The notes: a model not told the origin generated them from the sequence alone. Positions 42,778-51,563 are shown, numbered from the stretch's first letter. The stretch: DNA of 64,000 nucleotides from Streptomyces sp. WZ.A104 (GCF_002382885.1 NZ_NWVL01000015.1:54445-118444); one strand, 5' to 3'. Translations and numbers: made by a program.

Positions 42778-43965
42778 ATGAACCCCCCGAACAAACCGCG
42801 CGATCTGCGGGCACTTCTCGACGCCCACATCGCCGAGGGAGCGATGCCGGGCGCGGTGGCCCTGGTCGCCCGGGGCGAACGGGTCGAGGTCGTGGCAGCC
42901 GGTACGGCGGGCCTCGCCGGTTCCGCGCCGATACGGCGGGACTCGCTCTTCCGCATCGCCTCGACCACCAAGCCGATCGTGGCGGCTGCCGCCATGACGC
43001 TCGTCGAGGACGGCCTGATCGCCCCCGCGGACCCGGTCGCGGCGTGGCTGCCCGAGCTGTCCTCGCCGCTGGTCGTGCGGACCCCGCGGAGCCCGGTCGA
43101 CGACGTGGTGTCGGCGGTCCGCCCGATCACCCTCCTGGACCTGCTGACCTTCCGCGCCGGGTACGGCTTCCCGTCCGACTTCTCGCTCCCGGCCGTCGCC
43201 CCGCTGTTCGCCGAGCTGAAACAGGGCCCTCCGCAGCCGCAGGCCGTACCCGCGCCGGACGCCTGGATGACCGCGCTGTCCCGTATCCCGCTGCTCCACC
43301 AGCCGGGCGACGGCTGGCTCTACAACACGTGCGCCGACATCCTCGGGGTCCTCATCGCCCGGGTCGCCGACCGCCCGCTGCCCGCCTACCTGGCGGAGCG
43401 GCTCTTCGGCCCCCTCGGGATGACGGACACCGGGTTCGCCGTGGAGCCCGCCGCGCTGGACCGGTTCACCAGCTATTACCGGGCCGGGGCGGCGGGGCCG
43501 GACGGGAAGCCGGGCGCGCCCGAGCTGGTGGACGGCCCCGACGGGCAGTGGAGCGGCCCGCCCGCCTTCCCGTCCGGCGCCGGGGGCCTCGTCTCGACCG
43601 CCGACGACTGGTGCGCCTTCGGACGGATGCTGCTCGCCGGGGGCCTGGCGGACGACGGCCGCCGGGTGCTGACCGCCGAGTCGGTCCGCCAGATGCTCAC
43701 CGACCACCTGACCCCGGAGCAGCGCGCCGCGAGCGGCCTGTTCACGGAGGGCCAGGGCTGGGGATTCGGCGGCGCGGTGGACGTCGAGATCACGGCCCCG
43801 TGGAACGTCCTGGGCCGCTACGGCTGGGTCGGCGGCACCGGAACCACGGCCCACGTCATCCCCGCCACGGGCACGGTCGCCGTCCTGCTCTCCCAGATGG
43901 AGATGAGCGGACCCACCGCACCCGGGGTGATGCGGGACTTCTGGACGTACGCGGCCGGGTTCTGA
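42778..43965 (+). CDS. Serine hydrolase, class C beta-lactamase fold
   Basis: A 395-residue protein. The catalytic SxxK is STTK in FRIASTTKPIVAA, the YxN motif is YNT in GWLYNTCADILG, and the third motif appears as GGTGTT. There is no signal peptide, so it is probably a cytoplasmic esterase/peptidase of the EstB type rather than a resistance beta-lactamase. The RBS ccggagg precedes ATG 42778. The repeat-rich leader separates it from the EEP gene, yet they may be co-transcribed. Confidence 0.88.
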   Translation: MNPPNKPRDLRALLDAHIAEGAMPGAVALVARGERVEVVAAGTAGLAGSAPIRRDSLFRIASTTKPIVAAAAMTLVEDGLIAPADPVAAWLPELSSPLVVRTPRSPVDDVVSAVRPITLLDLLTFRAGYGFPSDFSLPAVAPLFAELKQGPPQPQAVPAPDAWMTALSRIPLLHQPGDGWLYNTCADILGVLIARVADRPLPAYLAERLFGPLGMTDTGFAVEPAALDRFTSYYRAGAAGPDGKPGAPELVDGPDGQWSGPPAFPSGAGGLVSTADDWCAFGRMLLAGGLADDGRRVLTAESVRQMLTDHLTPEQRAASGLFTEGQGWGFGGAVDVEITAPWNVLGRYGWVGGTGTTAHVIPATGTVAVLLSQMEMSGPTAPGVMRDFWTYAAGF

Positions 43966-43988
43966 GCCCGACCGCGTACGCCCCGCCG

Positions 43989-44320
43989 TCAACCGAGCGG
44001 CCGCGTCAGGTCGTAGAAGGTGGAGCTGCCGACGGTGACCTCGGTGAAGTTCTCCGTCACCCAGGAGGAGATCAGGGACGAGGCCCCGCCGTCCCTACCC
44101 GTTCCGCCGCCCATACCGCCGCCCTGGACGAAGTAGTGGATCTGCCCTTCCTCCGCGTACTTCTTGAACCGGTCAAGCGTCGGTGACGGGTCGCTCCCGT
44201 TGAAGCCGCCGATCGCCATCACCGGTTCCCCGGTGGCCAGTTGGTAGCTGGTGGCGTTCTGCGCGCCGATGGCCGCGGCGGCCCAGGTGTAGTCGCCCGC
44301 CCCCTTCGCCGGGAGACCGG
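43989..44320 (-). pseudogene. C-terminal remnant of a GT39-type (ArnT-like) glycosyltransferase
   Basis: About 105 residues (DYTWAAAAIGAQNATSYQ, MAIGGFNGSDPSP, FKKYAEEGQIHYFV, SSTFYDLTRP) match the conserved soluble C-terminus of large actinobacterial GT39/mannosyltransferase membrane proteins. The membrane domain of several hundred residues is missing. Homology stops near 44300-44330, where a mobile-element gene begins on the other strand. The fragment has no start of its own and is dead. Its 5' partner genes appear as fragments at 48.2-48.9 kb. Confidence 0.8.
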
Positions 44321-44323
44321 CTC

Positions 44324-44743
44324 GTGACACCCGCCCCTGATGAACGCGACCGCATCCGCGCGGCCGGCCACCGCATCCTCACCGGCTGTCCGGAACGCTC
44401 CAACGGAGCCCTGACCATCGTCGCCCTCGCCGTCGAGTCCGACGTTCCCCGAAACGCCCTCACCCAACACCACACCGACCTCAAGAACCAGTTCTACGAA
44501 CAGATCCGCACACGTGGCGATGCCCCCGACAGCGAGAAGCGACTGCGCAAGCAGATCGCGAAACTGAAGGAACTACGCGCCTCGGACGCCGCCGAGGTCC
44601 AGCAGCTGAAAGCCGACGTCGAAGCCCTCGTCGGGGCCCTGCACCTCGCACAACTGGAGAATCAGCAACTCCGTGGACTGAGCCGACCCGGCACGATCCG
44701 CATGCTCCCCACGCCGGTACCACCGCCTCAGCAGCGCGAATGA
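44324..44743 (+). CDS. Mobile-element accessory protein with coiled coil
   Basis: A 139-residue protein whose N-terminal half (IVALAVESDVPRNALTQHHT) looks like a small HTH. The second half is a coiled coil (LRKQIAKLKELRASDAAEVQ and onward). Proteins of this look (DRIRAAGHRIL, SNGALTIVALA) are often found beside site-specific recombinases and integrases in Streptomyces, similar in layout to TnpC of Tn554-like elements. The start GTG 44324 lies at the edge of the broken GT39 gene. No intact recombinase accompanies it, only the short tail described next, so it is probably a stranded leftover. Confidence 0.7.
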   Translation: MTPAPDERDRIRAAGHRILTGCPERSNGALTIVALAVESDVPRNALTQHHTDLKNQFYEQIRTRGDAPDSEKRLRKQIAKLKELRASDAAEVQQLKADVEALVGALHLAQLENQQLRGLSRPGTIRMLPTPVPPPQQRE

Positions 44744-44803
44744 CAGCGTCACCTCGATCGCGAAGCTCCTCGGCGTCTCCCGCAGCACCATCGTTCAGCA
44801 GGT
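44738..44803 (+). pseudogene. Resolvase C-terminal HTH fragment
   Basis: About 20 codons in the +1 frame read NDSVTSIAKLLGVSRSTI, the HTH end of Hin/resolvase-type recombinases. It has no catalytic domain. It abuts the AlkC stop and the accessory gene, marking a recombination scar. Confidence 0.55.
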
Positions 44804-45907
44804 TCAGGCTGGGCCTTGCGGTGTTTCGGCGGCGGTGACGTGGACTTCGGTCGCGCCGAGGATGCGTCCGTTGGCCTGGACTTCGATGCGGTGCGGGCCG
44901 GGGTGGATCGTGCGGACCGAGAGGCTCGCGAACCGGTGCCGGCGTGAGAAGGGGACCGCCTGGCCTGCGGGGAGGTCCCGGGCGGTCAGCTTGAACACCT
45001 TGCCTGCTTTGGGGCCGCGAACCCCTTGGTAGTGGACTATGTAGTCGATCGCCGCTCTCGTCGGGTCAGTGGCGTGCAGCGTGAAGGTGACGGTGGTCGC
45101 CTCCCCGATGGAGATGGTGGCGGGCGAGCAGGCGAGGTCCGTGATCTCGATCGGAGCATGGTGATCGAAGCCGAGAACCGCGAGAGCCTGTGGGTGTCCT
45201 CGCTTGACGAGTGTCCGCAGGCCGTGGCGTACGACGAAATCGCCCTGCGTGCTGCGACGCAGCCATCGCCGGGCGGTGACGAGGACGAGGTCGGGGTGGT
45301 CCTTGCTGATGTCGTTGAGGTGGTTCGCCACGGAACGGCGCACGTAGAGTGATTCGTCGTTGACGAGAGGCTCCAGGAGCGCCAGCGAGGGAGCGGGGTC
45401 GGCGATGAACCGTGAGAGCTGTGACGCCCAGGGCAACCGCGGGCGCGTGCCCTCCGAGACGAGCCGCCGAACGTGTTCGTCCGGGTCGGTGGTCCATGCC
45501 CTGAGCTGGTCCATCGTGACCTCGTAGTGGGCTTCGACGAACGGGCGGATGGCGAACTCGGCGGTGTAGCGAGAAGTGAGCGCGGCCAGCAGCGGCAGCG
45601 CGACATCGGGCCGGTCCAGCAGCGCCGAGGCGACGTATGCGTTGACGGGCATGGAAGCCCACCCCGTAAGACCCCCGCTGTCCAGGGCACCACGGATCAC
45701 CCGGTCGGCTTCTTCGGGGGACGTCGGCATCGTCGCCGCGAGGGCACGGGCGATCCAGTCGATACGGGCCTTCAGCTCCAGGTCACCGATACCGGTGCCC
45801 GCGAGCTGCTCGAACGCCGTCCGGTCGAACGAGGTCGAGCCACCCGCGAGGTCACGCGCGAGACGCCCGATGAGCTCCGGCGACAGTTCATCCTTCAAAT
45901 CGGCCAT
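44804..45907 (-). CDS. alkC: AlkC-like DNA glycosylase (HEAT repeats + Ig-like domain)
   Basis: A 367-residue protein. Residues about 1-245 are HEAT-like helical repeats (YEVTMDQLRAWTTDPDEHV, RRLVSEGTRPRLPWA, ESLYVRRSVANHLNDISKDH, RHGLRTLVKRGHPQAL). Residues about 255-360 form a beta-rich Ig-like domain (ATISIGEATTVTFTLHATDP, GPHRIEVQANGR). This two-part layout is that of AlkC, which removes N3-methyl adenine and cytosine lesions by trapping the flipped base without intercalation. It lies between a resolvase fragment and a transposase fragment, so it was probably brought in horizontally. A role in self-protection against alkylating agents is possible. Confidence 0.85.
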   Translation of the reverse strand: MADLKDELSPELIGRLARDLAGGSTSFDRTAFEQLAGTGIGDLELKARIDWIARALAATMPTSPEEADRVIRGALDSGGLTGWASMPVNAYVASALLDRPDVALPLLAALTSRYTAEFAIRPFVEAHYEVTMDQLRAWTTDPDEHVRRLVSEGTRPRLPWASQLSRFIADPAPSLALLEPLVNDESLYVRRSVANHLNDISKDHPDLVLVTARRWLRRSTQGDFVVRHGLRTLVKRGHPQALAVLGFDHHAPIEITDLACSPATISIGEATTVTFTLHATDPTRAAIDYIVHYQGVRGPKAGKVFKLTARDLPAGQAVPFSRRHRFASLSVRTIHPGPHRIEVQANGRILGATEVHVTAAETPQGPA

Positions 45908-45908
45908 C

Positions 45909-46040
45909 TCAACGCCCGCCCACGGTCACGTCGAGGCCCCCGACCGCTCGCCCCGTACGGCTCTCGGCCGGCGGGCGGAGGGGCTCGATGCACTCCCACT
46001 GTTCGTCCGGGAGCGGTGTGAATCTCGACCTGGGCATCAT
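45909..46040 (-). pseudogene. N-terminal fragment of an IS5-type transposase
   Basis: 43 codons beginning MMPRSRFTPLPDEQWECIEP and LRPPAESRTGRAVGG match the start of IS5-group transposases (the DEQWxxIEPLLPP pattern). It ends at a stop 1 base before the AlkC start. No DDE domain or terminal repeats are seen. Confidence 0.7.
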
Positions 46041-46532
46041 GGTTTCGAGTCTGCCACTGACCACTGACACGGTCGGCGCCTCAGGCGCTCTGCGCTGCGA
46101 CGGCTCCCCGCTTCGCGCGGCTTGCGATGCTGGACGAAGGATCGTTTCCGACAGCGGCGGTTCGGCCTTGCGCCGGTCGGACCGGCGAGCGCGGGCCGCT
46201 ATCTGATGTGCGCCGGGGCCCGGGGTGTCGTAACGTGGGCGGGTTCCTGTGCCGAGGTTTCGGTGGCAGTGACCGGATTTCCTGTTCCTTCTGTGTGTCG
46301 ATCTTGGGGTGACGTCCTATCAACCAGGCCATGTAGTCGTCCGTGTTCCCCGCGTGCTGTGTTGTCGCACGTGTCCGGGGGCGGACGTCGCGCTGGCCTG
46401 AGTTGCGTCACCGTTCCCCGCAGTTTTCCTTCCCGGGTGCAGCTCTGCTGTCTGCCCCGGGTTCCGTGTTCTCTGGCCCCGGTGCGGCTGTCGGCAGAGC
46501 TCCTCGATTCCTTTGGATCAGGAGTTCCCGTT
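46041..46532. other. 492-base gap before the MFS gene
   Basis: No gene is supported. The sequence is less GC-biased by codon position than its neighbours. It ends in the RBS caggag for TTG 46533. In-frame extension of the MFS upstream to 46122 gives Cys/Arg/Ser-rich nonsense without membrane character and is rejected. Confidence 0.6.
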
Positions 46533-48014
46533 TTGTCTTCCTCCGCGCTCGACAACGAGCCAGAGCACACCACCACCCAGCCCCCGACCCACCCGTCACC
46601 TGGACTCTCGAAGATGGCCATGGGGGCCTGGATCGCCCTCTTGGTGCTGCTGACCGCCGAGATGATGAACATGCTCGACCAGTCGGTCGTGCTGACCGCC
46701 CTACCCGCGATCCAGGAGTCGACCGGCGCCGGACCGGTCGCGGTGCAGTGGCTGACCACCGCCTATTCCCTGCCCGTCGCTGTCGGGCTGATCACCGGCG
46801 GACGACTCGGTGACATCCACGGCCGGCGCAGGATCCTGCTGGTCGGCACCGTCGTGTTCACCACCGCCTCGCTGCTGTGCGGTCTGGCGACCGGCCCGGG
46901 CGTGCTGATCGGTGCCCGCCTGCTCCAGGGCGTCGGCGTGGCGGTGATGATCCCGCAGGTCCTGGCGACCATGCACGTCGCCTTCGAAGGCCAGAGCCGC
47001 AGCAAGGCGTTCGGCTTGTACGGGGCTGTCCTGGCCATCGCCAACGTCCTGGGCCCGGTCCTGGGCGGCGTGCTCACCCAGGCCGACCTGTTCGGGCTGT
47101 CCTGGCGGCCGATCTTCCTGGTCAATGTGCCCGTCGGGCTGGCCGTACTCCTCCTCGGACGCGTATTCATCCCCGAGTCGACCGTCCGCAAGGCCGACCG
47201 GCTCGACTTGGTCGGGATGCTGCTGTCCGGCCTGGCCATCGTCCTGATCCTCTTCCCGCTCACCGAGGGCCACGCCCACCGATGGCCGCTGTGGTGCTTC
47301 GCCATGCTCGCCGCCGGCGTCCTCGTCCTCGGTGTCTTCCTGCGTCACCAGCTGCGCAGGCAGGGCAACGCCCCGCTGGTGACCCTGGCCCTCTTCCGGG
47401 TCAGGCAGTTCTCCGGGGGCATGGCCGCGGACCTGCTGCACGGCCTGCTGTGCGGGCTGTTCTTCATGACCTGGACGCTGTACTTGCAGCGCGGTCTCGG
47501 CATGAGCCCGCTTGAGGCGGCCGTGGCCTTCGTGCTGCTCTCCGTGGGAGAACTGGGCGGCGCGACGGTCGCGGCGAAGACCGCCGGACGTTTCGCTCGC
47601 CGTCTGCCGCAGGCCGGAGCCCTCGTCGCGACCGCTGCGATGGTCGCCTACGGCCTTCAGATCGCCGGCCACCAGGCCGATCTGACCCTGCTGGCGATGA
47701 CCGCTCCGGTGGTGCTGATCGGCTTCGGTCTGGGTATGGTCTCCGGCCCGCTCGCCGATTTGTCGCTGGCCAGGGTCCCGCACGAGGACGCCGGTTCGGC
47801 CTCGGGCTTGTTCAACACCGCCATTCACCTGGGCATCGCGCTGGGCACCGCGCTGACCGCCGTGGTGTTCTTCGCCATCACCGGCGGCTCTCGCGACGGC
47901 GCGGTCAACCGCGACGCGTTCGTCACCGTGCTGTGGTGGGTCGGCAGCCTCCTCGCCCTGATGTGGGCCCTGATGTTCTGCCTGCCCAAGCGAGCAAACA
48001 GCCAGACCGACTGA
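46533..48014 (+). CDS. DHA2-type MFS drug exporter on foreign segment
   Basis: A 493-residue, 14-helix pump: AEMMNMLDQSVVLTALPAIQ, GGRLGDIHGRRRILLVG (loop motif) and ARLLQGVGVAVMIPQVLAT (motif C). I select TTG 46533 because AGGAG lies 8 bases upstream and the protein then begins with a short polar tail before helix 1. The C-terminus ends LPKRANSQTD and is followed by a very strong terminator. It shares the EmrB/QacA family with the two other pumps here but is not an obvious close copy. Position among mobile-element scraps suggests acquisition as a resistance gene. Confidence 0.88.
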   Translation: MSSSALDNEPEHTTTQPPTHPSPGLSKMAMGAWIALLVLLTAEMMNMLDQSVVLTALPAIQESTGAGPVAVQWLTTAYSLPVAVGLITGGRLGDIHGRRRILLVGTVVFTTASLLCGLATGPGVLIGARLLQGVGVAVMIPQVLATMHVAFEGQSRSKAFGLYGAVLAIANVLGPVLGGVLTQADLFGLSWRPIFLVNVPVGLAVLLLGRVFIPESTVRKADRLDLVGMLLSGLAIVLILFPLTEGHAHRWPLWCFAMLAAGVLVLGVFLRHQLRRQGNAPLVTLALFRVRQFSGGMAADLLHGLLCGLFFMTWTLYLQRGLGMSPLEAAVAFVLLSVGELGGATVAAKTAGRFARRLPQAGALVATAAMVAYGLQIAGHQADLTLLAMTAPVVLIGFGLGMVSGPLADLSLARVPHEDAGSASGLFNTAIHLGIALGTALTAVVFFAITGGSRDGAVNRDAFVTVLWWVGSLLALMWALMFCLPKRANSQTD

Positions 48015-48024
48015 GTCACATCCC

Positions 48025-48062
48025 AGGGGCTGCGGTACCCAGCACCGGGTGCCGCAGCCCCT
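48025..48062 (+). terminator. Terminator of the MFS gene
   Basis: aggggctgcggtaccc (48025-48040) pairs with gggtgccgcagcccct (48047-48062), a stem of about 16 pairs with a 6-base loop. Confidence 0.85.
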
Positions 48063-48073
48063 GGCCCGCATGT

Positions 48074-48127
48074 CCTCTTGAATCAGCAGTTCCCCCGTGC
48101 TCGGCACCGAGCCGCAGCACACCGCCG
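48074..48127 (+). repeat. Imperfect copy of the MFS gene start region
   Basis: The stretch from cttgaatcagcagttccc to gccgcagcacaccgcc resembles 46511-46576, which carries the MFS RBS and first codons, apart from a 12-base gap. In frame it would read LGTEPQHTA against ALDNEPEHTT. It may be the start of a lost paralogous gene. Confidence 0.5.
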
Positions 48128-48227
48128 ACTTTCCGGGTCATGGACGGCCTGCCAGGCCGGGTCACCTTCGACGTCCCGCCAACGGCGGCAATGCTGACGT
48201 CAGGTCGGAGTCATCGACGCTGGTCAC

Positions 48228-48521
48228 GACTGAATAGGAGAGTCTGAAACTGAGGCGGGTTCGTTCAACACCCAGGACTTGACAGAGAAGTCGTCGGCGA
48301 CGGTGATGCGGAAGGCGTACGGAAAGGTGCGGGAGAGATGATCGTGGAGGCGCAGGACGCAGGTCCTCCTCGTCGAAGACGGGGACCGCGACATCGAGCA
48401 CGGGAACGCCGCAGGCGGCGGGGTCCGGGCCGACGGGCAGGTGCTCCCGCAGCGGCAGGCCTCCGCTCCGCTCTCGGCTGCCGTCTGCGAGGGGCCCGCT
48501 CCGGAGGCTGTCGGTCGTCAT
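48228..48521 (-). pseudogene. Frameshifted N-terminal remnant of a GT2 (polyprenyl-phosphate) glycosyltransferase
   Basis: Reading from ATG 48521, the first 60 codons give GVPVLDVAVPVFDEEDLRP, the start of a dolichol-phosphate-mannose-synthase-like GT2. After about 48355 the homology continues in another frame (LHDHLSRTFPYAFRITVADD), then ends in unrelated sequence. The catalytic rest is missing. In many Streptomyces this gene, usually fused to a GtrA domain, follows a response regulator and kinase and precedes a GT39 gene. The same order is recognisable here. Confidence 0.75.
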
Positions 48522-48897
48522 GCTCCGGCGTTCGCCAACCGCGCTGTCACACCGGTGTGCTGGGCCTGTCCCCGCGCTGTGAGTTCTCGGGCCGACCGCA
48601 CGCCCGGTCGGCGGGCAGCTCGACCGCGAACACCGTACGGCCCGGCCTCGAAGACGTGCGGCAGCAGGGCGTCCGGAATCCCGGGCCCGTCGTCACGCAC
48701 CTCCAGGCAGACCGGCTCACCGGCGCGGGCGGGCCGCCCGACTGACACGGTCACCGTGGTCTCCGGCGGGGTGTGGGTGCGGGCGTTGGCCAGCAGGTTG
48801 ACCAGGACCTGCTGGAGCCGGGCGGGATCGGCGCGTACGGTGACGGGCTCGTCGGGCAGCTCCAGCCGCCAGCGGTGCCGGGCGCCCGGGCCGGCCC
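48518..48897 (-). pseudogene. Histidine kinase remnant with internal deletion
   Basis: The fragment reads HRWRLELPDEPVTVRADPAR, LQQVLVNLLANARTHTPPET and CLEVRDDGPGIPDALLPHVF, the N and G1 boxes of a sensor kinase ATPase domain. It then jumps. The end of the domain (TVFAVELPADRA) is present but in another frame, so the segment with the F and G2 boxes is deleted. An in-frame stop near 48898 shows that the sensor and HisKA parts are also gone. It lies directly downstream of the intact response regulator, its former partner. Confidence 0.8.
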
Positions 48898-48938
48898 CTC
48901 ACCGGTCCGAGCCGACCGGCGTCCCGCCCGCGCGCCCG

Positions 48939-49685
48939 CTACGCACCGGGCTTGATCAGATACCCCGCCCCGCGCCGGGTGTGGATCATCGGCGTCCGCC
49001 CGGCGTCGATCTTCTTGCGGAGGTAGGAGATGTAGAGCTCGACCACGTTGGCCTGGCCGCCGAAGTCGTAGTTCCAGACCCGGTCCAGGATCTGCGCCTT
49101 GCTGAGCACCCGGCGCGGGTTGCGCATCAGGAAGCGCAGCAGCTCGAACTCGGTGGCCGTGACGTGGATCGCGTCCCCGCCCCGGCTCACCTCGTGGCTG
49201 TCCTCGTCGAGCACCAGGTCCCCGACGACGAGCGTCGACTCGCTCCGCCCGGCGGCGAGCGCCGAGCCCGAGCGGCGGATGAGCCCGCGCAGCCGGGCCA
49301 CGACCTCCTCCAGGCTGAAGGGTTTGGTCACACAGTCGTCACCGCCCGCCGTGAGCCCGGCGATCCGGTCCTCGACGGCGTCCCTGGCGGTCAGGAAGAG
49401 CACCGGCACATCGGCGTACTCGCGGCGCAGCCGGCCCAGCACGGAGAGCCCGTCCATGTCGGGGAGCATCACGTCCAGGATCACCGCGTCCGGACGGAAG
49501 TCGCGGGCGGCCCGGACGGCGGCGGCCCCGTCCCCGGCGCTGCGCACCTCCCACCCCTCGTACCGCAGGGCCATCGAGAGCAGCTCGGTGAGCGGAGCTT
49601 CGTCGTCCACGACCAGGACCCGCACGGGGGTACGGTCCGGCCGGAGCAGTTCGGTACGCCCCTGGGGCGAGGTCGTCGTCGTCAT
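48939..49685 (-). CDS. OmpR/PhoB-type response regulator, orphaned
   Basis: At 248 residues it has a complete receiver domain (VLVVDDEAPLTE, phospho-Asp71 in VILDVMLPDMDG, Thr in LFLTARD, Lys in VTKPFS). A winged-helix output domain follows (HVTATEFELLRFLMRNPRRV, RVWNYDFGGQANVVELYISY, RRGAGYLI). The cognate kinase downstream is a pseudogene, so it may be phosphorylated by another kinase, act unphosphorylated, or be decaying. Its coding sequence is intact. Confidence 0.92.
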   Translation of the reverse strand: MTTTTSPQGRTELLRPDRTPVRVLVVDDEAPLTELLSMALRYEGWEVRSAGDGAAAVRAARDFRPDAVILDVMLPDMDGLSVLGRLRREYADVPVLFLTARDAVEDRIAGLTAGGDDCVTKPFSLEEVVARLRGLIRRSGSALAAGRSESTLVVGDLVLDEDSHEVSRGGDAIHVTATEFELLRFLMRNPRRVLSKAQILDRVWNYDFGGQANVVELYISYLRKKIDAGRTPMIHTRRGAGYLIKPGA

Positions 49686-49777
49686 GGGCCCACTCTGTGA
49701 GGCGCCGGTGAGAGAACCCTGACCCGTTTCTGTGATTTCCCTGAGAAACGGCGGCGGGTGTCACAGGAACGGGACTG

Positions 49778-50650
49778 TCACGGGAACAACGCGGCGGCGT
49801 TCCCGTGACAGACCGCCCTCAACCACTCGTCGCCCAGCCCGAGCCGCTCCAGCGCGTCCAGCTGATGGACGTACGGGTACGGGATGTTCGGGAAGTCGGT
49901 CCCCAGCAGGATGCGGTCCCCGAGGTCGGCGAGCCGCCCCCGCTCCGCCGCCGGAAAGGGGCTCAGCCCTTCACCGAAGTCGGTGAACGCCATGGTCGTA
50001 TCGAGCCGCACCTCGGGGTGGCGCTCCGCCAGCGCGAGGAACTCCCGGTACTCCGGCATCCCCATGTGCGCGACGATCAGCCGCAGCCGCGGATGGCGCG
50101 CGAGCAGCCGCCCGACCGGCTCGGGCCCGGTGTACGCACCCGGGGCGGGCCCGGACCCGCAGTGCATCACCACCGGAATCCCGGCCTCGGCGAGCAGCCC
50201 CCAAACGGGTTCCAGCAAAGGGTCGTTGGCGTCGTACGCACCGACCTGGAGGTGCGACTTGAACACCCGGGCCCCCGCCTCGACGGCCTCCTTCACGTAC
50301 ACCTCGACGCCGTCCTCCGGGAAGAGGGTCGCGGTGTGCAGGCAGTCGGGCGTCCGGGCGGCGAAGCCCGCGGCCCAGCCGTTCAGCCAGCGGGCCATGC
50401 CGGGCTTGTGCGGATAGAGCATCGCGGTGAACCGGAGCACCCCGAACGAGCGCAGCACGGCGAGCCGCCGCTCCTCCTCGTACCGGTAGGCGATCGGCCA
50501 CTCCAGCCCCGTCAGCGGCCCGACGGCGTCGAAGTAGGCCCACACCTTGCGCAGGACCTGTTCGGGCATGAAGTGGGTGTGCACGTCGATGATCCCGGGC
50601 AGCCCGAGCCGCTCCCGGAACCGCACCACGTCCTCGCTACCGTCGTCCAC
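49778..50650 (-). CDS. Amidohydrolase-family metal-dependent hydrolase
   Basis: From GTG 50650 (RBS gaggga) the protein has 290 residues: IIDVHTHFMPEQVL (metal HxH), VMHCGSGPAPG, LIVAHMGMPEYREFL and ILLGTDFPNIPYPY (metal Asp). This is the ACMSD/amidohydrolase-2 group of TIM-barrel hydrolases and decarboxylases. An in-frame extension to 50986 overlaps the next gene and lacks homology. It ends 92 bases from the response regulator start. Substrate unknown; aromatic acid decarboxylation or lactone hydrolysis are family possibilities. Confidence 0.87.
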   Translation of the reverse strand: MDDGSEDVVRFRERLGLPGIIDVHTHFMPEQVLRKVWAYFDAVGPLTGLEWPIAYRYEEERRLAVLRSFGVLRFTAMLYPHKPGMARWLNGWAAGFAARTPDCLHTATLFPEDGVEVYVKEAVEAGARVFKSHLQVGAYDANDPLLEPVWGLLAEAGIPVVMHCGSGPAPGAYTGPEPVGRLLARHPRLRLIVAHMGMPEYREFLALAERHPEVRLDTTMAFTDFGEGLSPFPAAERGRLADLGDRILLGTDFPNIPYPYVHQLDALERLGLGDEWLRAVCHGNAAALFP

Positions 50651-50672
50651 GCACAGGCTCCCTCGCCGTCGT

Positions 50673-51563
50673 TCAGAACAACCCACCCTGCACACCGCCG
50701 CCCCCGATGTCGACAAGGGGGACACTGACGATCGCGGCCGCATCGGGGACGCCGGAAAGCTCCCACCCGGTGAACAGCCGAGTGTCGAGGACGACGACGG
50801 CGTCACCCCCGCCCACCGCGAGGTGGAGATCAGGCCCGGCGGCAGCGACGAGCCGCCCGGCGACGACACCTCCGTCGACGAGCTCCCGCACGGCCCGAAG
50901 AGGACCGCCCCCTCGCCTGATCCCGAACACCTCCACCTGGTCGACGACTTCCAGCGGCAATGGCTCCAACGACTCGGGCCAGCCACGCCCTTGGAGCCCG
51001 ACGGCGCGCGCGTACAGCTCCGCCACCGCGTCGGCCCTCTCCTCCGCCCCCGGCAACTTCCCCCGCACGGCCCGCTTCCGGGCGTACGGAATCCGGTCCG
51101 GCACCCCGAGGGCGGCCCGCAGCACCTCTTCGGTCCGCCGGGCGGCCATCAGCGGCCCGCGCCCCAGCCAGCTGAACGCGACGGCCCCCTGCTCCCGCAG
51201 CCGGGCGGCACCCCGCTCCTCCCCGGTGATCCCGACCTTGACCAGGCCGGGACCGAACCAGGCGAGATAGACGCGGTACGTCCGCGGGTCGTCCGGCATC
51301 GTGTCGGCCGCCACCGAATGCGCCCGGTCCAGCCGCGCACACTCGGCGCACCGCCCCCCGGTGCTCCGCCCGGCCACCACGGACCCCAGCGGGCACTCGT
51401 TCCCCCGGGCCCCCGCACACCGCCGCTCCCCGACAGCCCGGAACCCGAGCCCGCCCCCGTACGCGAGCACGCTCACCCGCCGCTCACGCCCCCGCCGCCA
51501 CCCCAGCTCAGGAGCCTCCCCCGGCCACCGCACCCCATCGCACCGCCACCCACCACCGGACAC
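50673..51563 (-). CDS. DUF2797 family protein
   Basis: At 296 residues it has a zinc-ribbon-like cysteine set (RRCAGARGNECPLG and GRCAECARLDRAHS). RTYRVYLAWFGPGLVKVGIT, in the style of the GIY-YIG fold, is followed by LREQGAVAFSWLGRGPLMAA. These are the hallmarks of the DUF2797 family, found across bacteria and of unknown function. The first 30 residues are Arg/Gly-rich and the start is uncertain; VSVLAYGGG about 30 residues in may be the true beginning. Confidence 0.8.
   Translation of the reverse strand: MSGGGWRCDGVRWPGEAPELGWRRGRERRVSVLAYGGGLGFRAVGERRCAGARGNECPLGSVVAGRSTGGRCAECARLDRAHSVAADTMPDDPRTYRVYLAWFGPGLVKVGITGEERGAARLREQGAVAFSWLGRGPLMAARRTEEVLRAALGVPDRIPYARKRAVRGKLPGAEERADAVAELYARAVGLQGRGWPESLEPLPLEVVDQVEVFGIRRGGGPLRAVRELVDGGVVAGRLVAAAGPDLHLAVGGGDAVVVLDTRLFTGWELSGVPDAAAIVSVPLVDIGGGGVQGGLF

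Noticed and set aside
46122..46532. N-terminal extension of the MFS protein to 630 residues
   Set aside because: The extension is Cys/Arg/Ser-rich, without membrane segments. TTG 46533 has a good RBS and gives a normal MFS start.
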